A stretch of 64,000 nt of DNA from Parapedobacter sp037190485 (GTDB taxonomy: Bacteria > Bacteroidota > Bacteroidia > Sphingobacteriales > Sphingobacteriaceae). The notes under the pieces are model-generated. The model worked only from the letters and a program-made list of their open reading frames with translations, ran no database searches and was not told where the DNA came from. Of this stretch, positions 26,939-35,520 are shown one piece after another. The translations under genes and the position numbers were made by a program. The stretch spans positions 1 to 64,000 of the forward strand of contig JBBCJB010000019.1 of assembly GCA_037190485.1 (NCBI GenBank). Direction: 5' to 3'. Within the stretch, counting starts at the first letter, position 1; every line of letters starts with the position of its first letter.

Positions 26939-27433
26939 TTAACGAATCGCTGACAAAGCCTTTGCCTCGAGGATGGCTTGCTGGAGTTCCAACTGCCGCT
27001 GCGTACCGATGATGTAGACCAACCCATCGCGGTCGGTCAACCAAACGGCATCTTTCCCACCGGCGTAGAACTTGATTTGTCCACGCTGGTGCAAGTTGTA
27101 TACCGGATTGTTGATGAAAAATTTGCTGTAGGGTTTGCCCTCTACGCTGACGATGCTGTTGAGGTCGATCTTGATCAGCCGGGTGGTCCACAACCCACTC
27201 AGTTTCACGCTCCCTTGTTCAACGGTGATGCGGTATTGCAGCATGTACATCATCACGATGGAAACAAAGATGATGGCGCTTCCCACAAGCAGGAACAGCT
27301 GGCTCTCGTTTTCACGTTCGATATTGAGGTAATAGGCAATGAAACAGAATAAGGCCAACACCAGCCTCACGCTCACCCAGCCCTTGTCGCGCCCCAGGTA
27401 CTGGTTTTCTACGTATATCGGTTTTTTGCCCAT
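26939..27433 (-). CDS. membrane protein of unknown function, PH-like C-terminal region
   Basis: A 164-residue protein with two membrane helices (about residues 24-37 and 47-67) and a soluble C-terminal half rich in beta strands that resembles bacterial PH-like domains. I do not recognise a specific family. It starts 4 bp after the tilS stop on the same strand, so it is likely co-transcribed with tilS. Confidence 0.75.
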   Translation of the reverse strand: MGKKPIYVENQYLGRDKGWVSVRLVLALFCFIAYYLNIERENESQLFLLVGSAIIFVSIVMMYMLQYRITVEQGSVKLSGLWTTRLIKIDLNSIVSVEGKPYSKFFINNPVYNLHQRGQIKFYAGGKDAVWLTDRDGLVYIIGTQRQLELQQAILEAKALSAIR

Positions 27434-27437
27434 CGAT

Positions 27438-28769
27438 TTAAAAACATGCTAATGTAAAGACTTTTTTTGTTTTGTCCGTAATTTTATACCGGTCGTCCAT
27501 ACGGTACGGTGCCACCCAAATAATGTCGCCGTTTCCGTTGACCACGACCGGTACCCGGCGCTTCCGATAGACCGGAATCTTGAGCGATACGAAGAAATCG
27601 CTTAATTTCTTCCGGCCTCGCATCCCCAACGGCCGGAATACATCTCCCGCTTGCCACGACCGGATCCGCAGCGGGAATACGATCCTGTCGCCGTCAAACT
27701 GCATGATCGATGCAACGTCGTCGACTACCGAATCGGCTACATACCCCGATTCGAACCGAAAACCGCCCCATCGTACGGTTTGTCCAATGCCTTCGATGGC
27801 GACCATTCCGGGATCGGCGTTCGCTATTGGCGCCAATACCAATGCCGTGCGATCCAGCCAGATCACATGGGTGGTTGAATGGAACTGCTTGCCCGACGTG
27901 CCCGATATCGATCGCTCCAGGTCATTCAGCACCGCCTCCGAAAAACCGAATGGCTTGAACAGCTCATACCACAGGAACCGTCGCGGTGTGAGGGCCATCA
28001 AAGCGCCCAACGACACGTGCCATTCGTTTGACACCCCGCGCCGCTCGAACAACGTGTCGCGCAACGCATCGATATGCTGCCCAAGCACGGTATACGCGTC
28101 CGAGAAACGGTCGATATTGGCGGCCATCGTCTGTTCGATGTCGGGGTTCAGTTCCCGAAGTGTTGGGATAACCGCCAACCGGATTTTATTTCGGGCATAC
28201 TTGGTGGAAAAGTTTGAGGCATCGTCGCGATACGCCAGCCCGTGTGCACTGACAAAAGCCTGTACCTCATCGGCACGGAGAAAGAGCAACGGGCGGATGA
28301 TCGGCCCGCGCTTGGGCTGTATGCCTCGCAGGCCGGCAAGGCCGGTGCCACGCACGAGGTTGAGTAGCAAGGTTTCCATGTGGTCGTTCCGATGCTGCGC
28401 GATCGCGATGTGGTCGTAACCCTGTTCACGGCGGATGGCCTCGAGCCACCGATAGCGCAACTCGCGCGCTGCCATCTGGACAGAAATCCGGTGTACCTTC
28501 GCATAGGCTGACGTATCGAATCCGTTGGCGAAGAACGGTGCACCCAGCGATTCGGCCAACGCGCGCACCAACGCTTCGTCGGCATCCGAATCGCCCCCCC
28601 TAAGCCGGAAATTACAATGCGCAATGCCGATGGCGTAGCCTGCCTCGGCAAAGAGATAGGTCATCATCACCGAATCCTTCCCGCCGCTCACGGCCAGCAG
28701 CACCCGCTCGTGTGGCTGGCACAAGCCTTGCTCCCGGATATACAGGCCAAATCGTTCGCTCACGGTCAT
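27438..28769 (-). CDS. tilS: tRNA(Ile)-lysidine synthase
   Basis: A 443-residue enzyme that attaches lysine to C34 of tRNA-Ile(CAU), so the tRNA reads AUA. The ATP-binding loop SGGKDS is near the N-terminus, followed by the conserved AHCNFRLRGGDSDADE; the C-terminal domain has FRPLGMRGRKKLSDFF. The frame is open further upstream, with ATGs at 28793 and 28898. The last lies beyond the start of the divergent gene at 28835. MTVSERFGLYIREQ at 28769 matches the usual start best; 28793 is possible. Essential in most bacteria. Confidence 0.93.
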   Translation of the reverse strand: MTVSERFGLYIREQGLCQPHERVLLAVSGGKDSVMMTYLFAEAGYAIGIAHCNFRLRGGDSDADEALVRALAESLGAPFFANGFDTSAYAKVHRISVQMAARELRYRWLEAIRREQGYDHIAIAQHRNDHMETLLLNLVRGTGLAGLRGIQPKRGPIIRPLLFLRADEVQAFVSAHGLAYRDDASNFSTKYARNKIRLAVIPTLRELNPDIEQTMAANIDRFSDAYTVLGQHIDALRDTLFERRGVSNEWHVSLGALMALTPRRFLWYELFKPFGFSEAVLNDLERSISGTSGKQFHSTTHVIWLDRTALVLAPIANADPGMVAIEGIGQTVRWGGFRFESGYVADSVVDDVASIMQFDGDRIVFPLRIRSWQAGDVFRPLGMRGRKKLSDFFVSLKIPVYRKRRVPVVVNGNGDIIWVAPYRMDDRYKITDKTKKVFTLACF

Positions 28770-28825
28770 CGATCCAAAGGTAAGTGATATCATGAACAAT
28801 TTTCGCGAATGCCGCCCATTTTCGC

Positions 28826-28833
28826 TAATTTTG
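28826..28833 (+). promoter_or_regulatory. -7 box abutting the start codon of the LptA/OstA-like gene
   Basis: TAATTTTG matches the -7 consensus and ends one base before the ATG at 28835. If used, transcription would start at or just inside the coding region, giving a leaderless or nearly leaderless message. No -33 element is obvious. Confidence 0.4.
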
Positions 28834-28834
28834 C

Positions 28835-31489
28835 ATGGTGAAGAACTGCTTCCTCTTGCTCTGCATCGCCGCTTTGTCCTCTTCGCTGCTTCACGCACAG
28901 CAGCGGGATGAGCTGCGGCTGATCTCGTCTTCGCACAGCCGCCTCAACGCCAGTACGGGCAACATGATGAATTATCGCCCCGTCTACGAACACCACGGAT
29001 CCACGCTATCGGCCGATAGTGGCTACATCCACAGCGACGATGCAGGCCGGCAGTTTTTCGACGCCTTCGGGAAAGTGATCATCACGCAACCCAATGGCAC
29101 CGTCATCTATGCAGATAAGTTGCACTACGTGGCCGAAACGCAACTGGCCACGCTCACCAACAACGTACGGATGGTGGACGGCAATTCGGTATTGACCACC
29201 AACTACCTCACCTATAACATGAAAAGCAGCGTGGGCACCTATACAGGGGGGGGGCGAATCGTCAATGTTACCGACACCATCACCAGCCGGAATGCCTATT
29301 ATTTCGACCAGACAAAAGATGCCTATTTTCGGTATGATGTCATCGTTCGCACGCCCGATGTGAAGATATACACCGACACGATGCGCTACAATTCGGCGAC
29401 GAAGATGACCTATTTCTACGGCCCAACCAACATCAAGGGCAACGAGGGCGAAAACCTCTACACTGAACGTGGTGAATACAATACAAACACCAAACAGGCT
29501 TGGTTTGACCGAAATAACCTGTACACGTCGGGAAGCCGCGTTCTTCGTGGCGACAGCTTGTTTTACGATGGCGAATCGGGGAATGGTCGTGCCGTCCAGA
29601 ACGTGGTGTTCATCGATACTGCCGATCAATTTTTCGCATTCGGGGGCGTGGGCCTGTACCACCGGGTCGACGAATCCATCACCATGACCGTAAACCCCTT
29701 GGTGATGACCGTCACACGCAACGATACGACGGACACCGACACCGTGGCCGGCGGAACCATGCCAGTCGACAGCATCGCCACCAGCCATGGAAGCACCCAG
29801 GCCGACAGCGTCGGCGGCACGCTTCCAACCGATAGCATCGGAAAACCGATTGCCTCAAAACCAGCGTTGGATACCATCTACATGACCGCGGATACGCTGT
29901 TCTCGCAGGTCATCTTACTGAAAGACTACATACCGAAGGTGTTCGAACTCAACCGCGAAGGCGGGGAGATCATTGATTACGAAGACCAAGACTACGGCGA
30001 AGACCCGAGTGACGAACCTGGGGGACCGCCAGTTGACATGGATTCGCTGTTTCCCGACTCGCTAGGTACAGACAGCCTCGGGGTGCCCCCAACGGACAGC
30101 CTGGAAACGCCACCCGATTCAAGCGACTTCCCGGAGCCAACCCGCGAAACCAAGGCCGATTCGGTTGCAGCCAGCCTAGCGGGAAAAACCGATGCGGCGG
30201 TTTTGAAAACCCACCTCAAACGCGTCGAAGCCACACCCCTGGCCGCACAACTGGGCCACGATGCACTGGCCCGGAACCTGGCCGCTGACAGCGTCCTCCG
30301 CGAGCGCGCCGTGATCCCCTCCGGTGGGGAGGCCGACAGCCTGTTGGCGGGCGCCATCGCCTCGCTTTCGCGCCCCCCTACGGACACATTACCTCAGGAT
30401 TCGTTGGCCCATGACACGGCTACCACACGCATCATCAAGGCGCATTATAACGTGCGGTTATTCAAATCCGACCTCCAAGCGGTGGCTGATTCTGTCTATT
30501 ACGGATACCCCGATTCGATGATGCGTTTCTTCGGCCACCCCATGATCTGGGCGCAGGGGTCGCAGCTGAACGCCGATACCATCTTCATGCAGATTCGCAA
30601 CGAGCAAATGGACAACATGTTGCTCGTGGGCAATGCGTTCATGGTGAACACGCAACTCGATTCGGTCAAATACAACCAAGTGAAGGGGCGCAAGATTACC
30701 GGCTTCTTCCGCGGCAACGCCTTGGAACGCATCTTTGTGGATGGCAACGCGGAAAGCATCTATTACTTGGTCGACGAGAAACGCAAGGCCTATTCGGACA
30801 TGTACCACAGCCGGAGCAGCCGCATCAAGATACTGGTGGACAGCAACGCAATCACCCATTTCATCCCTATCCGAAACATCGATGGAAAAATTTACCCACT
30901 TACCCTCGTACCGAGGGAAGCCGAAATATTGGATGGGTTCGTGTGGAAACCCACCGATCGGCCTATCTCCAAGGAAGACCTGATGACCCGCCGGCGACCA
31001 CCGGCCGGTGTTGATTTGGTTGTCCCGAACGATTCGTTGGCCACCGATTCCACGCAGCGGGGTTCCTTGCCCTCCCTGCCGGACAAACTCCCGCGGGACT
31101 CGTCGGGAACAGACTCCATGCAGCGGCAAGCCATCGCACCGATACCGGAAAACAACAAACCGGATTCATCCGTAATCGACTCCATGCGTCGACAGCGCCT
31201 CGGGCCTGTCGTGGATAGCCTTGGACGGGATAGCATCACCGTCGACAGCGTGCGTCGTCAGCACGCCGTGCCAGACAGCCTTTCGACCCCCGATTCAACG
31301 ACTACGCCCAAGCCGCCTGCCGATCCAGGCATCGAGGCTGTACCGACCGGGGCCCAAGAGCAGGATGGCCACGTACCCGGTAAGGAAAGCGGGCGCCAGC
31401 TCGTGCTTTTCAAACAGGTTCCAATCGTGCACCGATATCACGACTACCATCGTCACCAGCAGTGGTATGGTGGCCAAGCGGGTGAATAG
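28835..31489 (+). CDS. LptA/OstA-like envelope protein with long Asp-Ser-rich segments
   Basis: An 884-residue exported protein with a signal peptide ending SLLHAQ. Residues about 35-290 are stacked beta strands of the OstA/LptA type, as in the segments FGKVIITQPNGTVIYADKL and TYTGGGRIVNVTD; these proteins carry lipopolysaccharide across the periplasm. A second OstA-like block is at about 535-700. Between them lies a low-complexity segment rich in DS and PTDS. The C-terminus has four imperfect repeats (see 31028-31288). The last 65 codons run antisense through the DoxX gene; the true biological end may be nearer 31290. It is longer than usual for the family, and the role in LPS transport is inferred. 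Confidence 0.8.
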   Translation: MVKNCFLLLCIAALSSSLLHAQQRDELRLISSSHSRLNASTGNMMNYRPVYEHHGSTLSADSGYIHSDDAGRQFFDAFGKVIITQPNGTVIYADKLHYVAETQLATLTNNVRMVDGNSVLTTNYLTYNMKSSVGTYTGGGRIVNVTDTITSRNAYYFDQTKDAYFRYDVIVRTPDVKIYTDTMRYNSATKMTYFYGPTNIKGNEGENLYTERGEYNTNTKQAWFDRNNLYTSGSRVLRGDSLFYDGESGNGRAVQNVVFIDTADQFFAFGGVGLYHRVDESITMTVNPLVMTVTRNDTTDTDTVAGGTMPVDSIATSHGSTQADSVGGTLPTDSIGKPIASKPALDTIYMTADTLFSQVILLKDYIPKVFELNREGGEIIDYEDQDYGEDPSDEPGGPPVDMDSLFPDSLGTDSLGVPPTDSLETPPDSSDFPEPTRETKADSVAASLAGKTDAAVLKTHLKRVEATPLAAQLGHDALARNLAADSVLRERAVIPSGGEADSLLAGAIASLSRPPTDTLPQDSLAHDTATTRIIKAHYNVRLFKSDLQAVADSVYYGYPDSMMRFFGHPMIWAQGSQLNADTIFMQIRNEQMDNMLLVGNAFMVNTQLDSVKYNQVKGRKITGFFRGNALERIFVDGNAESIYYLVDEKRKAYSDMYHSRSSRIKILVDSNAITHFIPIRNIDGKIYPLTLVPREAEILDGFVWKPTDRPISKEDLMTRRRPPAGVDLVVPNDSLATDSTQRGSLPSLPDKLPRDSSGTDSMQRQAIAPIPENNKPDSSVIDSMRRQRLGPVVDSLGRDSITVDSVRRQHAVPDSLSTPDSTTTPKPPADPGIEAVPTGAQEQDGHVPGKESGRQLVLFKQVPIVHRYHDYHRHQQWYGGQAGE
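31028..31288 (+). repeat. four imperfect 21-23-residue repeats in the LptA/OstA-like protein
   Basis: Four units (starting near 31028, 31094, 31163 and 31226) follow the pattern DS-x3-DS-x2-R/Q, for example DSSGTDSMQRQ, DSSVIDSMRRQ and DSITVDSVRRQ. They are coding and in register. The composition suggests a flexible, negatively charged periplasmic tail. Confidence 0.7.
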
Positions 31490-31720
31490 CCCAAGCACCA
31501 ACAGCACGGAACAGAAAAGTTCGGCAAAGATGGCAAGCGCCATCGATATCGGGCCGCCGAGCCCAATGAAATCATAGAACGTATTGGATTTGGCCTCGAA
31601 ATTGACCCACTTGCCATAGCCATAGGTGGGAATCATCAGCACGCCCAGGCCCACGCGCAAAACCAGCGCGGCTACGTGCACCGCCCAAGGTCGGTATCCG
31701 GAGGTAAAGAGTTTCTTCAT
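31295..31720 (-). CDS. DoxX family membrane protein
   Basis: A 141-residue protein with four membrane helices and the DoxX pattern: an early VLRVGLGVLMIPTYGYGK, then a second helix pair with ELFCSVLLVLGLFTRLA. DoxX-like proteins are linked to redox and oxidative stress functions, but the activity of this subgroup is unknown. Its 3' half overlaps the end of the LptA/OstA-like gene by 195 bp in the opposite direction. A -7 box TACCTTTG (31732-31725, minus strand) lies 4 bp before the ATG. Confidence 0.88.
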   Translation of the reverse strand: MKKLFTSGYRPWAVHVAALVLRVGLGVLMIPTYGYGKWVNFEAKSNTFYDFIGLGGPISMALAIFAELFCSVLLVLGLFTRLATIPLLVTMVVVISVHDWNLFEKHELAPAFLTGYVAILLLGPGRYSLDAWIGRRLGRSR

Positions 31721-31765
31721 GCCGCAAAGGTATCGATTATCGGTATTATTTAGAAACTATCTAAA

Positions 31766-31780
31766 GGGCACCGCTAAAAG
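31766..31780 (+). repeat. solo copy of the MITE-like terminal repeat
   Basis: GGGCACCGCTAAAAG differs by one base from the end of the element at 22210. No inverted partner is found nearby, so this may be a remnant or a chance match. A weaker match, GGGCAC only, is at 35138. Confidence 0.3.
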
Positions 31781-31870
31781 AGCAATCGTGTGTCGGTCGA
31801 TTTTCCATCGCCGAAGCTTTCCATCCGATTCCCGTTATGAATACTCCCTCTTTTGTGTAAATTTGTACCG

Positions 31871-32488
31871 ATGCAGGATTACAGTGCACAGTTGAGCAAG
31901 TACATGCCAGCCCCAGCAGCGCCCATCATTTCGCGATGGATAAACGATAGCCGGTGCTTATTCAGGATCAGCAGAAGCCGCTCTTCGAAATTCGGCGACT
32001 ACCGTCCGCCGCATGGCGCTCAAGGGCACCGCATTTCGGTAAACCACAACCTCAATCCCTATGCATTCCTGATCACCACCGTGCACGAATTTGCCCACCT
32101 GAAGACCTGGAACGCATACCGTCATCGGGTGAGGCCGCATGGCACCGAATGGAAAACCAGCTTCAGGCAACTCATGCAGCCATTCCTCCGGTCCGCGATC
32201 TTTCCCACCGATGTCCAAACGGCGCTCGTGAAATACATGGACAATCCGGCGGCGTCAAGCTGCACGGATTTGCAATTGTTCCGCGTACTGAAACGGCACG
32301 ATCGCCAAATCGAGCTAGCCCATACCGTGGAGATGCTCGCAGAAAACACGTTGTTCTCCCTCAAAAACGGCCGGATCTTCCAGAAAAAGGAGAAAATCAG
32401 GAAGCGCTACCGCTGCATAGAGGTCAAGACCCAACGGGTGTACCTTTTCAGCCCGATTGCCGAAGTGATCGTATTGCCTTTTTCTTAG
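31871..32488 (+). CDS. SprT-like domain metalloprotein
   Basis: A 205-residue protein with an SprT-like zinc-peptidase domain. The motif HEFAH is at residues 72-76, after the hydrophobic segment NPYAFLITTV, and a further His/Arg-rich stretch (HRVRPHGTEWKTSFRQLM) follows. SprT/Spartan relatives act on DNA-protein crosslinks, but the bacterial role is unclear. An ATG at 31853 lies before the -7 box TAAATTTG (31858-31865), so the ATG at 31871 is the likely start. Function is inferred from the domain only. Confidence 0.82.
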   Translation: MQDYSAQLSKYMPAPAAPIISRWINDSRCLFRISRSRSSKFGDYRPPHGAQGHRISVNHNLNPYAFLITTVHEFAHLKTWNAYRHRVRPHGTEWKTSFRQLMQPFLRSAIFPTDVQTALVKYMDNPAASSCTDLQLFRVLKRHDRQIELAHTVEMLAENTLFSLKNGRIFQKKEKIRKRYRCIEVKTQRVYLFSPIAEVIVLPFS

Positions 32489-32535
32489 CGTGTGTTTCAA
32501 TTTTATTCCTTACTTTAGCACATATTTCACCCTAC

Positions 32536-34170
32536 ATGAGAAAAGGCTTCGCATTCCTTGCTTTGGCATTGGCCGCCTGTATCGGACGGGATGATACCTC
32601 GAATCCGGACAGCCAGTTAGCATCCATTGAAGCGGAAAGCTTCATCAACTATGTAAAAACGCTGTCTGCCGACGATTTCTTGGGCCGCAGGCCTTTTACC
32701 CTTGGCGATTCGCTGACCGTGAAGTACATATCGGATGAGTTCAAGCGATTGGGACTGGCCGCCGGTAATGCCGACAGTTACTTCCAGGAGGTGCCGATGG
32801 TGGAAATCACGTCTACCCCGATCACGCCATTGGTACTGAACGGAACGGACAGCCAATTGAGCCTGGACGCACTTGTTGACTACGTGATCGGCAGCCAACG
32901 CCCCGATGCGGAGATTGACGTCTCGAACAGCGATGTGGTATTCGCCGGTTTCGGCATCGTCGCACCGGAGTTCGGCTGGAACGACTACGACGGCCTGGAC
33001 GCCAGAGGCAAAACGGTTATTGTCATGGTCAATGACCCCGGCTTTTACGACAAGCAGCTTTTCAAGGGCGATACCATGACTTATTATGGCCGCTGGACCT
33101 ATAAATTCGAAGAGGCTGCCCGGCAGGGCGCTACGGGCATATTCATCATCCATGACACCGAAGCGGCCAGCTACGGCTGGAACGTGGTGCGGAGCGGCTG
33201 GACCGGGGCGCGGCTGAACCTGCAGCACACGGATAACGGCGCTTCGCGCGCCCAAGTCGAAGGTTGGATCACGACCGAGTCGGCCGCCAGATTGATGGAA
33301 CTCGCCGCGGGCGGCGAAGACCTCATCGAGCGCGCGAAGAAACCGGGGTTCAAACCGGTCGATCTGGGCGTCAAGGCCAGCGTGTCGCTGCGGAACGAGT
33401 CCAGGGAGTCGACTTCCAACAACGTTCTGGGAAAAATCGAAGGTAGCGTCCATCCCGATGAATACATCATCTATACCGCCCATTGGGATCACCTCGGCAT
33501 CGGCGAACCGGTGGAAGGTGACTCCATCTACAATGGCGCGATCGATAATGCCAGCGGGGTGGCGGCACTTTTTGAATTGGCCAAAGCATTCAAGGCGGCT
33601 GAATCGCCCCCAAAACGGTCTATCCTATTCCTTGCCGTTACCGCCGAGGAGCAAGGCCTGCTGGGTTCGGCCTACTACGCGAACAATCCAATCTATCCAC
33701 TCGGGAAAACCGTGGCGAACATCAATATCGATGCGTTAAGCCCCATCGGCAAGACCCACGACGTTGCCGTTATCGGGCTGGGACAATCCGAGCTGGATGA
33801 CTACGCCATCCGGGCCGCGGCCCGCCAACAGCGCGAGGTGGTACCCGGCGGCAACCCATCGGCAGGCAGTTTCTTCCGCTCGGATCACTTCAACTTTGCC
33901 AAAGTGGGCGTGCCGGCCCTGTATACAGGCAGCGGTACGGATGTGGCCGGCATGGACAGTACCGAAGCGGCCGACGCCAGGGAAGCGATCCGCAAGCGTT
34001 ATCACCATGTGCGTGATGAGTATGATGATACTTGGGACGTGAGCGGCATGATTGCCGACATCCAACTGGTCTTCGATGTCGGATATGCGCTCAGCCAGGA
34101 GCGGACTTTCCCGAAATGGAAAATGGAATCCGAATTCAAGACCATCGGAGACAACCGTTTCAGATTCTAG
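32536..34170 (+). CDS. M28 family metallopeptidase, lipoprotein
   Basis: A 544-residue exported aminopeptidase-like protein. The N-terminus is a lipoprotein signal with lipobox LAAC (Cys15). A protease-associated domain is inserted in the middle (about residues 110-290). The M28 zinc motifs follow: TAHWDHLG, GAIDNASGVAALFELAK and TAEEQGLLGSAYY, and a late FFRSDHFNFAK. It probably trims peptides at the cell surface or in the periplasm. The frame is open from 31954, but that part overlaps the SprT-like gene and is not coding; the ATG at 32536 follows a TACTTTAG box. Confidence 0.92.
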   Translation: MRKGFAFLALALAACIGRDDTSNPDSQLASIEAESFINYVKTLSADDFLGRRPFTLGDSLTVKYISDEFKRLGLAAGNADSYFQEVPMVEITSTPITPLVLNGTDSQLSLDALVDYVIGSQRPDAEIDVSNSDVVFAGFGIVAPEFGWNDYDGLDARGKTVIVMVNDPGFYDKQLFKGDTMTYYGRWTYKFEEAARQGATGIFIIHDTEAASYGWNVVRSGWTGARLNLQHTDNGASRAQVEGWITTESAARLMELAAGGEDLIERAKKPGFKPVDLGVKASVSLRNESRESTSNNVLGKIEGSVHPDEYIIYTAHWDHLGIGEPVEGDSIYNGAIDNASGVAALFELAKAFKAAESPPKRSILFLAVTAEEQGLLGSAYYANNPIYPLGKTVANINIDALSPIGKTHDVAVIGLGQSELDDYAIRAAARQQREVVPGGNPSAGSFFRSDHFNFAKVGVPALYTGSGTDVAGMDSTEAADAREAIRKRYHHVRDEYDDTWDVSGMIADIQLVFDVGYALSQERTFPKWKMESEFKTIGDNRFRF

Positions 34171-34173
34171 ATT

Positions 34174-34222
34174 GACGACCAAGGACTTTTGACGAACGAC
34201 TAACGACTTTTGACTAACGACT
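34174..34222 (+). repeat. degenerate heptanucleotide tandem repeat
   Basis: Seven 7-nt units in register: three variants, then AACGACT, AACGACT, TTTGACT and AACGACT. The array begins 4 bp after the stop of the M28 gene and ends 7 bp before the next start codon. Confidence 0.7.
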
Positions 34223-34229
34223 AAAAAAC

Positions 34230-34655
34230 ATGTACACCGGAATCAAACACCTGCACTCCACACTGGCCTATGTATTATTGGCCGGACTGATCATCTCGAT
34301 TTTGTATGCGCTTTTCGCCTACTTGCAAAACAAGGGCTACAACCGGAAAATGGCATTGCTCGGGCTCATCTGCGCGCATGTGCAATTCGTGGTTGGACTC
34401 ATTGCCTACTTTGTCTCCCCGCTCGGCATCAAAGGGGCTTCCGGCGAAGCCATGAAGATCAGCACCGCCCGACTCTATTTCCTGGAGCACCCCCTCATCA
34501 TGCTCATCGCCATCGTCCTCATCACCGTTGGTTATTCCAGGGCGAAACGATTGCCGGTGGCAAGGCGCCAGAATGCCAGTGTCTGGGTATGCTACCTGAT
34601 TGGGCTGGTGCTCATCCTATCGCGCATACCTTGGCATGTATGGCCGGCCCTATGA
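34230..34655 (+). CDS. small four-helix membrane protein with conserved-looking His residues, possible cytochrome b type
   Basis: A 141-residue protein with four hydrophobic helices (about residues 11-30, 41-63, 86-101 and 117-132). His residues lie at or near helix ends (His7, His9, His50, His87, His136), a pattern that could bind heme b. Related short Bacteroidota proteins have been labelled cytochrome b, but this is unproven. I cannot assign a function. Confidence 0.7.
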   Translation: MYTGIKHLHSTLAYVLLAGLIISILYALFAYLQNKGYNRKMALLGLICAHVQFVVGLIAYFVSPLGIKGASGEAMKISTARLYFLEHPLIMLIAIVLITVGYSRAKRLPVARRQNASVWVCYLIGLVLILSRIPWHVWPAL

Positions 34656-34707
34656 CGTATGTCCATGAATCTTTCACCCGAATTTTATAAACAACTAAGC
34701 AACGATT

Positions 34708-35136
34708 ATGAAAACCGTACAACACATCCTCAAAAACAAACCGGCTGTTGTCTATTCGGTGAGCCAAGAGGCTTCCGTCTTGGACGCGTTGAACATGATG
34801 ATGGAAAAGAACATCAGCGCTTTGCTGATCATCGATGAGGGGCGCTTACAAGGCATCTTCACCGAACGCGACTATGCCCGTAAAATCATCCTTCAGGGCA
34901 GGTCGTCAAAGGATACGCCGATACGCGAAGTGATGACCAAGCAGCCGCATACGATTACGCCTGACGAAGCCATCGACCGATGCATGCAACTCATGACCAA
35001 CAACCACTTCCGCCACCTACCCGTCGTGGCAAAGGATACGGTCATCGGCATGCTCTCCATCGGCGACCTCGTGAAGCACATCATTGAAGATCAGCAGCAG
35101 ACAATAAATCAATTGGAAAGCTATATCAATAGCTAA
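34708..35136 (+). CDS. CBS domain pair protein
   Basis: A 142-residue protein made of two CBS domains (about residues 8-60 and 75-130), with the typical ISALLIIDEGRLQGIFTERD and HFRHLPVVAKDTVIGMLSIG segments. CBS pairs bind adenine nucleotides or similar ligands and usually regulate a partner. No enzyme domain is fused, and neighbours do not show a partner. Confidence 0.9.
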   Translation: MKTVQHILKNKPAVVYSVSQEASVLDALNMMMEKNISALLIIDEGRLQGIFTERDYARKIILQGRSSKDTPIREVMTKQPHTITPDEAIDRCMQLMTNNHFRHLPVVAKDTVIGMLSIGDLVKHIIEDQQQTINQLESYINS

Positions 35137-35176
35137 AGGGCACGGTTTAACAGCGGCGCGAAGGTGCGCTGACCCC

Positions 35177-35395
35177 CTATTTCATGATCCGGAAGACCAC
35201 GCGGAACACGATGATCCATCCGATGGCCAACAAGATGTTGGAAATGGTGGAAAGCAACGTGGAATCTTCGATGTACCGGACAAAGGTCCCCGCGAGCCCA
35301 ATGGCTACAGCAATAGCCAATGTCACGTAGTGACGGGTCTGGTTGGCATTGTTGTCCGTTGTTTTCGCTGGTCTTTTTTCGATCGTCGCTGACAT
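35177..35395 (-). CDS. small two-helix membrane protein, unknown function
   Basis: A 72-residue protein: a polar N-terminus of about 22 residues, then two membrane helices (about 23-38 and 49-69) ending RVVFRIMK. I do not recognise a family. A good promoter (35420-35451) directly upstream supports it as a real gene. Confidence 0.7.
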   Translation of the reverse strand: MSATIEKRPAKTTDNNANQTRHYVTLAIAVAIGLAGTFVRYIEDSTLLSTISNILLAIGWIIVFRVVFRIMK

Positions 35396-35419
35396 AATGT
35401 GTAAATGCTAATTTGTTGG

Positions 35420-35451
35420 CAAACATACGAAAAAAACAGAACGGTCGCCAA
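35420..35451 (-). promoter_or_regulatory. promoter of the gene at 35177-35395
   Basis: On the minus strand the -7 box TATGTTTG (35427-35420) and a TTG -33 element (35451-35449) are spaced by 21 bp. Transcription would begin near 35414, about 20 nt before the ATG. Confidence 0.5.
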
Positions 35452-35520
35452 TGAATGCACAACAATTCTGATTTCGCAACATTTTCCCTACCTTTAGCCA
35501 CTCAACAACGATGATATATC

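Noticed and set aside
28794..28898. N-terminal extension of tilS
   Set aside because: It overlaps the divergent OstA-like gene and its sequence is low-complexity Arg/Ser, not TilS-like.
31954..32535. N-terminal extension of the M28 peptidase gene
   Set aside because: It overlaps the SprT-like gene in another frame, while a lipoprotein signal peptide begins cleanly at 32536.
35138..35152. third copy of the MITE-like terminal repeat
   Set aside because: Only GGGCAC matches (GGGCACGGTTTAAC); too short to distinguish from chance.
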